Origin: JAKQIM01 sp029557965
Lineage (GTDB): Bacteria > Chloroflexota > Anaerolineae > Anaerolineales > UBA4823
NCBI GenBank assembly: GCA_035341015.1
Contig: DAOQUL010000005.1
Location: forward strand, 1-64,000
Direction: 5' to 3'
Length of the DNA: 64,000 nucleotides
This document shows, piece after piece, positions 1 through 9,240 of this stretch. The notes beneath the pieces were generated by a model. The model was not told the DNA's origin. It was given only the letters and a program-made list of their open reading frames with translations, and searched no databases. How positions within the stretch are numbered: position 1 is the stretch's first letter; the number at the start of each line of letters is the position of its first letter. Both the position numbers and the translations under genes were made by a program.

Positions 1-54
1 CCATCGTACCCACGTTCAGATGCGGTTTGCTGCGATCAAATTTTTGCTTGGCCA
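1..54 (-). CDS. tuf: Elongation factor Tu, N-terminal fragment
   Basis: The first 18 codons of a gene leaving the window at its left edge. They begin MAKQKFDRSKPHLNVGTM, the usual EF-Tu N-terminus just before the G1 loop. EF-Tu is the GTPase that delivers aminoacyl-tRNA to the ribosome. A Shine-Dalgarno AAGGAG lies 7 nt before the ATG. It follows fusA by 56 bp, the normal end of a str operon. The rest of the gene is outside the window. Confidence 0.93.
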
Positions 55-110
55 TAAACGTTCTCCTTGTAACTCACAAACAATCGTTTGTAATGGTAAT
101 TATCGAACCA

Positions 111-2180
111 TCAAGCTAAAATCATTCTTGCCACATTGTCAGAAACCTGAGCATAGTGGTCGAATTCCATTGTAAAGACGCCCCGTCCCTGGGTGCCAGA
201 GCGCAGATCGGTGGCGTAACCGAACATCTCTGCCAGGGGCACCATGGCAATCACTGACTGGGTGTTGCCTGGGCGCATTTCTGTGCTCTGGATCTCGCCG
301 CGCCGGGCATTCAGTTGGCCGATGATCTCGCCCATGAATTCTTCAGGGGTAAGTACTTCGACCTTCATGATCGGCTCTTGCAAGACCGGGCCGCCCTTGT
401 GGATGCCTTCTTTGAAGGCTAACGAAGCGGCCACTTTGAAGGCCATATCGTTCGAGTCCACTTCGTGGAAGGAACCGTCGTACAACTTGACGGTCACATC
501 CACCACGGGGTAGCCAGCCAAAACACCGGCTTCGGCGGCCTCACGCACACCCTTCTCAACGGCGGGGATATATTCTTTGGGAATAGATCCACCAATAATA
601 CCGTTTTCGAAGACGATGCCGCTCCCTGGCTCGCCGGGGGCCATTTTCAGTACCACGTGGCCGTACTGGCCGCGCCCGCCAGACTGCTTGATATGGCGGT
701 ACTCGGCTTTTTCAACCGTGCGGGTAATGGCTTCGCGGTAAGCCACCTGGGGCTTGCCTACGCGGGCCTGGACCCGAAACTCGCGCAGCATGCGGTCAAC
801 CAGGATGTCGAGATGAAGCTCGCCCATGCCTGAGATGATGGTCTGCCCAGTCTCTTCGTCAGAGTGCACGCGGAAGGTCGGGTCCTCTTCCGAAAGCTTG
901 TGCAGCGCTTCTGACATCTTATCCTGGTCTGCTGTGGTCTTCGGTTCAATGGCAACCGAGATGACCGGGGCAGGGAAGGAGATGGTCTCGAGTAAGACCG
1001 GGTTCGAAGCATCGCACAGCGTATCGCCGGTGAAGCTTTCCTTCAGGCCCAGGATGGCGCCGATGTCGCCAGCCATCACTTCGCTGACATCCTCGCGGCG
1101 ATCAGCGTACATGCGCAGCAGGCGGCCAACGCGCTCGCGGCGATCTTTGGCAGGGTTATACGCCATGCCGCCGTTCACCACCTTGCCCGAGTAGACCCGG
1201 AAATAAGCCAGGCGGCCCACGTAGGGATCAGATACGATTTTAAAGACCAGGGCGCTCATCGGTGCATCATCTTTGGCCGGGCGTTCTACCTCAGCCTGGG
1301 TGTGCGGATGAGTGCCGATCACCGGCGGGATATCGCTCGGTGAGGGGAGGTAGTCAATCACTGCATCGAGCAGGGGTTGAACACCTTTGTTTCGTAAAGA
1401 GCTGCCGCAGAAAACCGGTGCGGCCTTCCCGGCAATCACAGCCCGGCGTAGGGCTGCTTTTAACTCGGGCACAGTGATGTCTTGGCCCTCTAAGTACTTA
1501 AGGGTCAGGTCATCATCTGTTTCGGCGACCTGTTCCACCAGGCGGGCGCGCATCTCGTCGACCAAGGGCAGCAGGTCGGAAGGTATTTCTACCTGGTGCG
1601 GCTCTGTGCCCAGCTCTTCTTCCCAGACCCAGGCCTGCCGGGTGAGCAGATCTATGGCCCCGCGGAAAGAGCTTTCGCTGCCGATGGGCAACTGCATGGC
1701 CAGGGGATTGGCGCCTAAGCGGCGCCGGATGCTCTCGATGGAGCGTTCGTACGATGCGCCGATGCGATCCATCTTGTTGACGAAGCAGATGCGCGGTACA
1801 CCGTACCGATCAGCCTGCCGCCAGACGGTTTCGCTTTGCGGCTCAACGCCTTGCACGGCATCAAAAACCACAATCCCACCATCCAAGACACGCATTGAAC
1901 GCTGCACTTCAGCAGTGAAGTCAATGTGGCCTGGCGTATCAATGATGTTAATTTGGTAACCCTTCCACTCGGCAGAGACGGCGGCCGAAACAATGGTGAT
2001 GCCGCGTTCTCTTTCTTGCACCATCCAGTCGGTGACGGTGGTACCGTCATCAACCGAACCAAGACGATGCGTTTTGCCAGTGTAGAACAGGATACGCTCG
2101 GTGGTGGTGGTTTTGCCCGCATCAATGTGGGCAATGATGCCAATATTGCGGTATTGGTCAAGCGGATATTGGCGAGCCAT
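111..2180 (-). CDS. fusA: Elongation factor G
   Basis: Ribosomal translocase, 689 aa, the normal EF-G length. The GTPase motifs are complete: G1 AHIDAGKTT (residues 17-25), the RGITI switch (59-63), DTPGH (81-85) and NKMD (135-138). Domains II-V follow with the typical GGRGQYGHV and HEVDSNDMAF segments of domains IV and V. It sits between rpsG (62 bp upstream) and tuf in a str-type operon and is probably cotranscribed from the promoter in front of rpoB. A short ACAAAC/GTTTGT hairpin lies in the fusA-tuf gap; I see no terminator there. Confidence 0.98.
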   Translation of the reverse strand: MARQYPLDQYRNIGIIAHIDAGKTTTTERILFYTGKTHRLGSVDDGTTVTDWMVQERERGITIVSAAVSAEWKGYQINIIDTPGHIDFTAEVQRSMRVLDGGIVVFDAVQGVEPQSETVWRQADRYGVPRICFVNKMDRIGASYERSIESIRRRLGANPLAMQLPIGSESSFRGAIDLLTRQAWVWEEELGTEPHQVEIPSDLLPLVDEMRARLVEQVAETDDDLTLKYLEGQDITVPELKAALRRAVIAGKAAPVFCGSSLRNKGVQPLLDAVIDYLPSPSDIPPVIGTHPHTQAEVERPAKDDAPMSALVFKIVSDPYVGRLAYFRVYSGKVVNGGMAYNPAKDRRERVGRLLRMYADRREDVSEVMAGDIGAILGLKESFTGDTLCDASNPVLLETISFPAPVISVAIEPKTTADQDKMSEALHKLSEEDPTFRVHSDEETGQTIISGMGELHLDILVDRMLREFRVQARVGKPQVAYREAITRTVEKAEYRHIKQSGGRGQYGHVVLKMAPGEPGSGIVFENGIIGGSIPKEYIPAVEKGVREAAEAGVLAGYPVVDVTVKLYDGSFHEVDSNDMAFKVAASLAFKEGIHKGGPVLQEPIMKVEVLTPEEFMGEIIGQLNARRGEIQSTEMRPGNTQSVIAMVPLAEMFGYATDLRSGTQGRGVFTMEFDHYAQVSDNVARMILA

Positions 2181-2242
2181 AGAATGTTCCTGTTCTTACG
2201 CCTACGCAGAAGGGCCGGCCAGAAAACTGGCCAGGGCCATTC

Positions 2243-2713
2243 TTAACCGCGATAGTGCGAAAAGGCGCGGTTCGCCTCAGCCATCTTGTGGGTTTCTTCG
2301 CGCTTGCGGATGGCTGTGCCGGTATTGCTGGCCGCGTCCATGAGCTCGGCAGCCAGTTTCTCCGAGAAAGCCTTGCCCGAACGCGCCTGGGCAGCCTGCA
2401 AAATCCAGCGGGCGGCCAATGCAAAACGGCGGTAGGGGGGCACTTCCATCGGGATCTGGTAAGTAGCGCCACCAACGCGGCGCGGCTTAACTTCCATCAT
2501 AGGAGCCACGTTTTTGATCGCCTGGTCGAAGACTTCCAAGGGATTGCGCTTGGTGCGTTCTTCGATCAGGTCCATGGCGCCATAAACCAGGCTGGTGGCA
2601 GTGCTTTTCTTGCCGCTGATCACCACACGGTTGATGAAGTTCTGGATCTGAGTGCTATTAAAGCGCGCATCTGGGGCGATAACACGCTTATCGGGCTTGC
2701 TGCGTCGAGACAT
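2243..2713 (-). CDS. rpsG: 30S ribosomal protein S7
   Basis: Primary 16S rRNA-binding protein of the 30S head, 156 aa, the common bacterial length. The start MSRRSKPDKRVIAPD and the conserved segments around GGATYQIPMEV (central) and MDAASNTGTAIRKREETHKMAEANRAF (split here: DAASNTGTAIRKRE then HKMAEANRAF) are typical. It lies 19 bp downstream of rpsL and 62 bp upstream of fusA in the str operon. In other bacteria S7 represses this operon; no obvious S7-binding structure was identified here. Confidence 0.97.
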   Translation of the reverse strand: MSRRSKPDKRVIAPDARFNSTQIQNFINRVVISGKKSTATSLVYGAMDLIEERTKRNPLEVFDQAIKNVAPMMEVKPRRVGGATYQIPMEVPPYRRFALAARWILQAAQARSGKAFSEKLAAELMDAASNTGTAIRKREETHKMAEANRAFSHYRG

Positions 2714-2732
2714 TCACATACTCCCTAAAAGA

Positions 2733-3149
2733 TTACTTGGGCCGCTTGGCGCCGTATTTAGAACGGGCCTGCTTGCGGTTGGCGACGCCGGTGGTATCCA
2801 GCGTACCGCGCACAATGTGATAGCGCACACCGGGCAAGTCTTTTACACGCCCGCCGCGCACCAACACCACCGAGTGCTCTTGCAACGCATGACCTTCACC
2901 AGGGATATAGGCGGTGACCTCGATACCGTTGGTCAGGCGAACGCGGGCGATCTTGCGCAGCGCTGAGTTCGGTTTCTTAGGGGTCATCGTGCGTACCACG
3001 GTGCACACACCGCGTTTCTGCGGTGCGCCCTTGGGCTGGCGAATGCGGCGCTGCTTCATTGAATTCAATGTGTAGAGCAGGGCGGGCGCCTTGCTCTTCG
3101 AGCGCTTGGATTTGCGGCCTTTACGAACCAGTTGATTGATTGTGGGCAC
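2733..3149 (-). CDS. rpsL: 30S ribosomal protein S12
   Basis: Decoding-centre protein of the 30S subunit, 138 aa, against about 124 in E. coli. The functional loop PKKPNSALRK (57-66) and the segment GGRVKDLPGVRYH are intact; the lysines at the usual streptomycin-resistance positions (about K58 and K103) are wild type. The extra length is an insertion of about 14 residues at 25-38, between APALL and KGAPQKRGVC, which I associate with Chloroflexota. The start codon is GTG, 6 nt after the strong Shine-Dalgarno GGAGG. It follows rpoB directly, where most bacteria have rpoC. Confidence 0.97.
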   Translation of the reverse strand: MPTINQLVRKGRKSKRSKSKAPALLYTLNSMKQRRIRQPKGAPQKRGVCTVVRTMTPKKPNSALRKIARVRLTNGIEVTAYIPGEGHALQEHSVVLVRGGRVKDLPGVRYHIVRGTLDTTGVANRKQARSKYGAKRPK

Positions 3150-3197
3150 CTTTTGCCTCCATCAATAGTGAAAATTTCTTGCTAATTCCCATTAAGG

Positions 3198-3224
3198 GAG
3201 GCCATCCAAGTACCTGATGGCCTC
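3198..3224 (-). promoter_or_regulatory. Hairpin in the rpoB-rpsL intergenic gap
   Basis: A perfect 9-bp stem GAGGCCATC / GATGGCCTC with a 9-nt loop lies in the 194-bp gap between rpoB and rpsL. No T-run follows on the minus strand, so it is more likely an RNA processing, stability or regulatory structure than a terminator. This gap is where rpoC is missing from the operon. Confidence 0.45.
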
Positions 3225-3343
3225 GCCTCGTTGGTTCATTTATCGAATTGGGGTGGACAGTGCCACCCAGCCTTGTTAAAGGGTACGAAGAGCGATTTTA
3301 CCACGCACCACATAGAGCGTCAAGATATTTGCTGCTCGGGTTT

Positions 3344-6300
3344 CTACATTCCATCGCCAAAACCAAGCAAACCGGTGGACATCTTGACAGGGCGGGCGCG
3401 TTCTTCGTCTTTGCCGAACTTAATCACCTCGCCAGCATCGGTGACAGCCTCAACGGCCAGGCCAAGGCTTTGCAGCTCTTTGACCAGTACGCGGAAGGAT
3501 GCCGGAATGCTGGGCTCTTCGATGGCCTCGCCTTTGACGATCGCTTCGTAGGTTTTGACGCGGCCCTGAACATCGTCTGACTTGACGGTCAGCATTTCTT
3601 GCAGGGTGTAGGCTGCGCCGTAGGCTTCCAGCGCCCACACTTCCATCTCACCGAAGCGCTGGCCACCGAACTGGGCCTTACCACCCAAGGGCTGCTGCGA
3701 AACCAAGCTGTAAGGGCCTGTAGAGCGTGCATGGACCTTGTCTTCGACCAGGTGGTGCAGTTTGAGCATGGTCATCACGCCCACCGTCACGGGCCGGTCG
3801 TAAGGATCGCCAATCTTACCATCGCGCAACATCTGCTTGCCCAGCGTAGGCACAGGCAGGCCGGTGCTCACCGAAAATGTTTCTGCCTTGGCTTTCAGCT
3901 CTTCGTCTGTGACGCTGCCGATATCCTGCCCCTGGCCCTCAAGCCACAGACGCAAGCAGGTGTTGACTGCGTAGGTGTCGTATTCGCTGGTCTGCATGCC
4001 AGGCTTTAGATCATCAGGCTTGATGGCTTTATCGGGATCGTAGCCTAAATCGCGCAGCCATTCGCGCAGGGCAGACATGCGGGCATAGCTTCGATTGGAA
4101 TTGAACTGGGCCGCATTGTAGCCGCGTTCGCCCAGCCAGGCTTCGAGGTAAACGTTGCGTACATCGTCATCGTCTTCGAAGTTGCTGGGGTCATAATCGC
4201 CTTCTTTGACCCATGCCCAGGCTTTGAGCGCCGTTTCATTCCAGGCATGGTCAACCAGCCAGGAGCGCGCCATTTCTGCTTCGATCTCGTCTTCGGTTGC
4301 GCCGTCAAAAACCGGGGTGATGGCGCGGAAACCCATGCGGCTGGAAGCCCAGCCCAGGTGGGTCTCGAGCACCTGGCCCAGGTTCATACGCCCCGGGATA
4401 CCGGTGGGGTTGAGGACGATGTCAACCGGCATGCCGTCTTCGAGGAAGGGCATGTCTTCAACAGCCACAACACGTGAGACCACGCCCTTGTTGCCGTGGC
4501 GGCCGGCCATTTTATCGCCCGCGGTGATCTTGCGGCGCTGGGCTACCGAGACGCGCACCATCATATCTACGCCGGCAGCCAGGTCGGTGTTATCTTCGCG
4601 GGTGAAGACCTTAACATCCACCACCTTCCCGCGCTCGCCGTGCGGCATGCGCAAGGAGGTGTCTTTGACATCGCGAGATTTCTCGCCGAAGATGGCGCGC
4701 AGCAGGCGTTCTTCGGGGGTGAGCTCTTTTTCGCCTTTGGGCGAGATCTTGCCCACCAGGATGTCGTTCGGGCCGACCTCGGCACCGATGCGGATGATGC
4801 CGGTTTCGTCCAGATCTTTGATGGCGTCTTCACCGACGTTGGGGATATCACGGGTGATTTCCTCAGGGCCAAGGCGGGTATCGCGCGATTCAACCTCGTA
4901 TTTTTCGATGTGCACCGAGGTAAAGCGATCATCTTGCACCAGGCGTTCAGAGATCACGATGGCGTCTTCGAAGTTGGCGCCTTCCCATGATAAGAAGGCC
5001 ACCACCACGTTCTGGCCGAGGGCCAATTCACCGTTTTCGGTGGAAGATGAGTCGGCGATCACGTCGCCACGGCGGACGCGCTGGCCTTTGACAACAGCCG
5101 GGCGCTGGTCGATGCAGGTGCTTTGGTTCGAGCGCTGGTATTTGCGCAGTTGATAGACCTTTTCGCCTTTGCCGGTGCGCACCACAATGCGGTTACCCGT
5201 CACGGAGGTCACTTCGCCATCTTCTTCTGCAATGACAACCTGGCCCGAGTCCATGGCGGCGTGATATTCCATGCCGGTTGAAACAGCGGGGATGTCGGGC
5301 GAGAGCAGCGGCACAGCCTGGGCCTGCATGTTCGAGCCCATCAGGGCGCGGTTGGCGTCGTCGTGCTCTAAGAAGGGGATCAGTGCGGCGCTAATGCCAA
5401 CGATCTGGTGCGGGGCCACATCCATGTAATCGATGTTTTCGTTGGATGCGAAGAGGAAGTTGGAGTGGTAACGGCAGGAGACGCGCTTGCGGATATACTC
5501 GCTGTGTTCGTTGAGGGGCGTGTTGGCCTGGGCGATCACAAAGCGGTCTTCGACATCGGCTGAGAGGTATTCGCTTTCTTCTGAAACGAAGGGTACGATC
5601 AAGACCTCTTTCAGGTTGAGTTTCTGGATGGCGGCTACCATCTCTTCGGTCAGGCGTGTTTCGGCAGCAAAGAGCACCTCGCCGCTGGCGGGGTCTTTGA
5701 TATCTTCGCGCAGAGAGCGCCCCACCAGTAAAGGATCAGTGGGTGCCAGTACCTTGCGTACGCGGCGGTAGGGGGTCTCGATGAACCCGTACTCGTTGAC
5801 CCGTGCGAAGGATGCCAGGCGGCCGATCAGGCCGATGTTGGGGCCTTCCGGTGTCTCGATAGGGCAGATGCGCCCATAGTGCGAGTGGTGAACGTCGCGC
5901 ACATCGAAGCCGGCGCGTTCACGCCGCAGGCCGCCAGGGCCCAAGGCCGAGAGCGTGCGTTTGTGGCGCAGCTCAGCCAGCGGGTTGGTTTGATCCATGA
6001 ATTGTGAAAGCTGGCTGGAGCCGAAGAACTCGCGCAGCGCAGCCACAACCGGGCGGATGTTGATCAGGGTAATGGGGGTCAGTTGATCCTGGTCGCGAAT
6101 GGACATGCGTTCTTTGATGACGCGTTCCATACGGCGCAGGCCAATACGCAGCTTGGCCTGGATCAACTCGCCAACGGTTTTGGCGCGGCGGTTGCCCAGG
6201 TGGTCGATATCATCGGCCGACTGGGTGCCGTTGTTGATCATGATCATGCGGCGCACCAGGCGCACCACGTCCCACTTGGTGATCATGCGGTGGGTGATTG

Positions 6301-7246
6301 GAACGCGTTCGTGCAGGTCAAGCTTTTGGTTGAGCTTATAACGGCCAACGCGTTCCAGGTCGTAATGGCGCTGATCGAAGAGCTGTTCTTCAATGAATTC
6401 GCGGGCGTTGTCTAAGGTGGCAGGATCGCCAGGGCGCATGCGCTTGAAGAATTCCAGCAGGGCAGCCTCAGCAATGGTCAGGCCACCGCTCAGGTCCCAG
6501 GCTGGTTCTTGGTAGAAGGTGGACGGGATGAACATGCGGTCTGGGTTGTTGTCCACATCCTGGAACAGCTCAATCAGCTCTTCGTCGCTGCCGGTCTTGA
6601 TGGGTGAATCGGGCAGGCCATCGCTGACGGCGGCCAGGGCGCGCAGGAAGATGGTCACCGGGACGGTGCGCTTGCGGTTGAAGCGCAGGGTCAGGTAATC
6701 ACTCTTGCGGGTTTCGAACTCCATCCAGGCGCCGCGATCGGGGATGAGCTTTGAAACAGCCAAAGGCCGGCCAGTGGAGCGATCCACCGGCGCTTCAAAG
6801 TACACGCCCGGCGAACGGATGAGCTGCGAAACAACCACACGCTCGGTACCATTGATGATAAAGGTGCCTTTTTCGGTCATCTCGGGGAAATCGCCCAAGA
6901 AGATCTCTTGTTTGATCGGCTCGGGGACTTCGGGCCCAGCCAGCAGGACTGAGATATACAGCGGGCTGGCGAAGGTCAGGTCGCGTTCCACGCACTCTTC
7001 GAGGGAGTGCTTAGGTTCGCCAAACCAATAAGTAAGCTTCCACTGGTCCGATTCGGGGGTACGGCTGGGGAAATACAGTTTCATCCCCTTGTTGTACGAT
7101 TCGATCGGTGAAATCTCGTGGAAGAGGTCAGCAAGCCCTTCTTTTTTGAGGCGCTCAAACGACTCAATTTGAACTTCAATCAGATCTGGCAGATCCAGAT
7201 CAACTTTGATGCGCGCGTAAGACTTGCTGGGCAGTTTTGATGCCAT
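3344..7246 (-). CDS. rpoB: DNA-directed RNA polymerase subunit beta
   Basis: Catalytic beta subunit of RNA polymerase, 1300 aa. Conserved blocks include the rifampicin region (QFMDQTNPLAELRHKR then TLSALGPGG), with Asp, His and Ser retained at the classical resistance positions, GRICPIETPEGPNIGLI, GDKMAGRHGNKG and the C-terminal EMEVWALEAYGAAYTLQEML. Between GATEDEIEAEM and GKIGDPYDRP (about residues 993-1142) there is an insert of roughly 150 aa containing four imperfect W-L-x(3)-G-Y-D repeats, longer than the E. coli or Thermus equivalents. The ATG follows a Shine-Dalgarno AGGAGA. A near-consensus promoter and a leader of about 240 nt lie upstream. rpoC does not follow. Confidence 0.98.
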   Translation of the reverse strand: MASKLPSKSYARIKVDLDLPDLIEVQIESFERLKKEGLADLFHEISPIESYNKGMKLYFPSRTPESDQWKLTYWFGEPKHSLEECVERDLTFASPLYISVLLAGPEVPEPIKQEIFLGDFPEMTEKGTFIINGTERVVVSQLIRSPGVYFEAPVDRSTGRPLAVSKLIPDRGAWMEFETRKSDYLTLRFNRKRTVPVTIFLRALAAVSDGLPDSPIKTGSDEELIELFQDVDNNPDRMFIPSTFYQEPAWDLSGGLTIAEAALLEFFKRMRPGDPATLDNAREFIEEQLFDQRHYDLERVGRYKLNQKLDLHERVPITHRMITKWDVVRLVRRMIMINNGTQSADDIDHLGNRRAKTVGELIQAKLRIGLRRMERVIKERMSIRDQDQLTPITLINIRPVVAALREFFGSSQLSQFMDQTNPLAELRHKRTLSALGPGGLRRERAGFDVRDVHHSHYGRICPIETPEGPNIGLIGRLASFARVNEYGFIETPYRRVRKVLAPTDPLLVGRSLREDIKDPASGEVLFAAETRLTEEMVAAIQKLNLKEVLIVPFVSEESEYLSADVEDRFVIAQANTPLNEHSEYIRKRVSCRYHSNFLFASNENIDYMDVAPHQIVGISAALIPFLEHDDANRALMGSNMQAQAVPLLSPDIPAVSTGMEYHAAMDSGQVVIAEEDGEVTSVTGNRIVVRTGKGEKVYQLRKYQRSNQSTCIDQRPAVVKGQRVRRGDVIADSSSTENGELALGQNVVVAFLSWEGANFEDAIVISERLVQDDRFTSVHIEKYEVESRDTRLGPEEITRDIPNVGEDAIKDLDETGIIRIGAEVGPNDILVGKISPKGEKELTPEERLLRAIFGEKSRDVKDTSLRMPHGERGKVVDVKVFTREDNTDLAAGVDMMVRVSVAQRRKITAGDKMAGRHGNKGVVSRVVAVEDMPFLEDGMPVDIVLNPTGIPGRMNLGQVLETHLGWASSRMGFRAITPVFDGATEDEIEAEMARSWLVDHAWNETALKAWAWVKEGDYDPSNFEDDDDVRNVYLEAWLGERGYNAAQFNSNRSYARMSALREWLRDLGYDPDKAIKPDDLKPGMQTSEYDTYAVNTCLRLWLEGQGQDIGSVTDEELKAKAETFSVSTGLPVPTLGKQMLRDGKIGDPYDRPVTVGVMTMLKLHHLVEDKVHARSTGPYSLVSQQPLGGKAQFGGQRFGEMEVWALEAYGAAYTLQEMLTVKSDDVQGRVKTYEAIVKGEAIEEPSIPASFRVLVKELQSLGLAVEAVTDAGEVIKFGKDEERARPVKMSTGLLGFGDGM

Positions 7247-7303
7247 AAATTCTCTCCTGGGTAAACTCGGTTTAATTTACTCGGACACGTATAACGCAAG
7301 AAA

Positions 7304-7332
7304 GCGTGATGGGTCTAGACAACCCACCACGC
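7304..7332 (-). terminator. Attenuator-like hairpin in the rpoB leader
   Basis: In the 5' leader of rpoB a 10-bp stem (GCGTGGTGGG / CCCATCACGC read on the minus strand, one G-U pair, 9-nt loop) is followed directly by TTTCTT. It stands about 60 nt before the rpoB start codon and 150 nt after the predicted transcription start, the layout expected of a transcription attenuator or a leader binding site. Function is inferred from structure only. Confidence 0.45.
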
Positions 7333-7483
7333 AGGGAGTTCTGGTTATGTCTTAAGTAATCCCATCGCTACAGAACGCCAATCGTACATTGATACGCAAC
7401 GCGATCTTCTCTTACAAAAGAGGGGTGGGGGGAGCCAGTCTAAACAAAACGCCCTTTGCCCCCATTTTATGAGGGGATTCGCA

Positions 7484-7518
7484 AAAGAGTATTATATCAT
7501 TTTAGCAAGCTGGGTCAA
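7484..7518 (-). promoter_or_regulatory. Sigma-70-type promoter of the rpoB-rpsL-rpsG-fusA-tuf operon
   Basis: On the minus strand TTGACC (7513-7518), a 16-bp spacer and TATAAT (7491-7496) form a near-consensus housekeeping promoter; TGA just before the -10 adds an extended -10 element. The predicted start is near 7484, giving a leader of about 240 nt. The remaining plus-strand part of this 414-bp divergent gap (7519-7660) holds the era -10 element and a short CACAGAGG-type sequence (7561-7578), but no gene. Confidence 0.85.
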
Positions 7519-7644
7519 GAGGATTTTATGAGAATTGGATTGGAAAAAGGGTTTTAACACTGACACAGAGGTCGCAGAGGGGCGATTATTAGGAAATACT
7601 CAGCCTACTCGGCGTTTCTATGGTGGATAAAGCTCTTCTACATA

Positions 7645-7660
7645 TGATAGAATGTCCCCC
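7645..7660 (+). promoter_or_regulatory. Extended -10 element of era
   Basis: TGATAGAAT (7645-7653) is an extended -10 motif whose hexamer ends 7 nt before the ATG at 7661, so the mRNA would start at or next to that codon. No good -35 is visible. This favours the second ATG (7661) over the one at 7652, which overlaps the hexamer itself. Confidence 0.45.
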
Positions 7661-8569
7661 ATGACCAATAACCTTACTCCTTTCAAATCCGGTTTCGTCG
7701 CCGTAATGGGACGGCCGAACGTGGGTAAATCTACCCTGATCAATGCCCTCTTGGGGCAGAAGGTGGCGGCGGTTTCACCGCGGCCGCAGACTACGCGCCG
7801 GCGGCAGTTGGGCATTTTGACCACTGAGAACGCCCAGGTAATCTTTATCGACACGCCCGGCGTGCATCTGCCCAAGCATAAACTGGGTGAAGGGATGAAT
7901 ACCGAGGCACGCCAAGCCCTGGAACACTGCGACCTGGTGCTCTTTTTGGTGGATGCCGGTGATGCGCCGACCGAAGAAGATGCTCTGCTGGCTGGTTGGC
8001 TGGTTGAGCTGGGCAAGCCGCATAAGGTGTTAATGGTATTGAATAAGTTGGACGTGTTGACCGCGGATGTGCTGACAGAGCGCCTGGTGGCATACCAGGC
8101 CCTGCTGCCTGAGGTGGAAACGATGGCGATCTCGGCCACGCGGGGCGATGAACGCGATGCCCTGTTGGTGCGCATGGTGGCCCGTTTGCCAGAAGGTGAG
8201 CCGTTCTATCCGGGTGAACAGGTAACCGACCTGTTCGAGCGTGAGATTTCTGCTGACCTGGTGCGCGAGGCCTGCCTGATCTACTTGCGAGACGAGGTGC
8301 CGCACGGCATTATGGTGCGCATCGATGAATACCAGGAACGCGGCGAGCAGGGGGCCTATATTGTGGCAACCTTATTTGTAGAACGCGAATCGCACAAGGG
8401 CATTGTCATTGGTCAGAATGGGGCCATGCTGAAGAAGATCGGCTCGGCGGCCCGGCGTGAAATTGAAGCCATGAGCGGGCGCAAGGTGTTCTTGGAACTG
8501 CGTGTAAAAGTGCGCAAGAACTGGCGCGATGACGAGAAGCTGGTGCGCCAGATGTTCAAGTCTTCATGA
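7661..8569 (+). CDS. era: GTPase Era
   Basis: Ribosome-assembly GTPase that binds the 3' end of 16S rRNA, 302 aa from this start. GTPase motifs: G1 GRPNVGKS (17-24), PQTTR switch I (42-46), DTPGV (64-68) and NKLD (128-131). The C-terminal KH domain contains IGQNGAMLKKIG and ends in the usual KVRKNWR segment. The start at 7661 is chosen because the -10 hexamer overlaps the ATG at 7652; using that ATG would add three residues. The stop overlaps the next gene by 4 bp (ATGA). Confidence 0.96.
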   Translation: MTNNLTPFKSGFVAVMGRPNVGKSTLINALLGQKVAAVSPRPQTTRRRQLGILTTENAQVIFIDTPGVHLPKHKLGEGMNTEARQALEHCDLVLFLVDAGDAPTEEDALLAGWLVELGKPHKVLMVLNKLDVLTADVLTERLVAYQALLPEVETMAISATRGDERDALLVRMVARLPEGEPFYPGEQVTDLFEREISADLVREACLIYLRDEVPHGIMVRIDEYQERGEQGAYIVATLFVERESHKGIVIGQNGAMLKKIGSAARREIEAMSGRKVFLELRVKVRKNWRDDEKLVRQMFKSS

Positions 8570-9240
8570 AATTCACATTCTTGTTCATCGCGCTGGCGGT
8601 TGGGGCGCTGAATTGGGTCGCTGCACAGAAAAAGCGCCGGCACCTGGTCTATTTTGCCAAGCCGGTGACTATGTTGGCTTTGCTACTGTGGATGATTGAA
8701 AACAAGGCCACAGATGGGTTTATGCTTTGGTTCATGCTGGCGGTGATCTGTTCGCTGGTGGGGGATGTTTTCCTGATGCTGCCCAAGAATTACTTTCTCC
8801 CCGGGCTGGCATCTTTCTTGGTGGCGCACGTTTTTTACATCATTGGCCTCAACCAGACCTTTCCCCCAATTGGCCCCTGGCTGTTGGTTTTGGGCGTTAT
8901 CCTGGCGCTGGGCTGGGTTTGGATGAACCGGCGGTTGATGCGGAGCTTGAAGGCTGCCGGACACACCCGGCTGCACCTGGTGGTGATGTTCTACTCGGCG
9001 ATGATCGGGCTGATGGCGCTTTCAGCGCTGTTGACCTGTTTTCGGCCTGAATGGCCTCTGCTGGCTGCCCTGCTGGCCAGTGCGGGGGCCATATTATTCT
9101 GCCTCTCAGATGCTCACCTGGCCTGGAACCGCTTTATCCGCCCGCTCAGGTATGTGCACCTGCGGGTGATGATCCCTTATCACCTGGGGCAGATGGGCAT
9201 CATCGCAGGGGCAATATTGTACTATCTATCTTTACAATGA
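8566..9240 (+). CDS. YhhN/TMEM86 family lysoplasmalogenase-like membrane protein
   Basis: Integral membrane protein of 224 aa with about eight hydrophobic segments, matching the YhhN (TMEM86) family, some members of which hydrolyse the vinyl-ether bond of lysoplasmalogens. Family landmarks are CSLVGDVFLMLP, FLVAHVFYIIGL, FCLSDAHLAWNRF and the near-C-terminal PYHLGQ; the conserved Asp residues in GDVFLM and LSDAHL are present. It is translationally coupled to era by ATGA. Its stop codon is part of the inverted repeat that forms the terminator. The family assignment is firm; the substrate is inferred. Confidence 0.88.
   Translation: MKFTFLFIALAVGALNWVAAQKKRRHLVYFAKPVTMLALLLWMIENKATDGFMLWFMLAVICSLVGDVFLMLPKNYFLPGLASFLVAHVFYIIGLNQTFPPIGPWLLVLGVILALGWVWMNRRLMRSLKAAGHTRLHLVVMFYSAMIGLMALSALLTCFRPEWPLLAALLASAGAILFCLSDAHLAWNRFIRPLRYVHLRVMIPYHLGQMGIIAGAILYYLSLQ

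Noticed and set aside
4206..5153. A 315-codon open frame opposite rpoB
   Set aside because: Low-complexity Ser/Arg-rich antisense shadow of a conserved gene.
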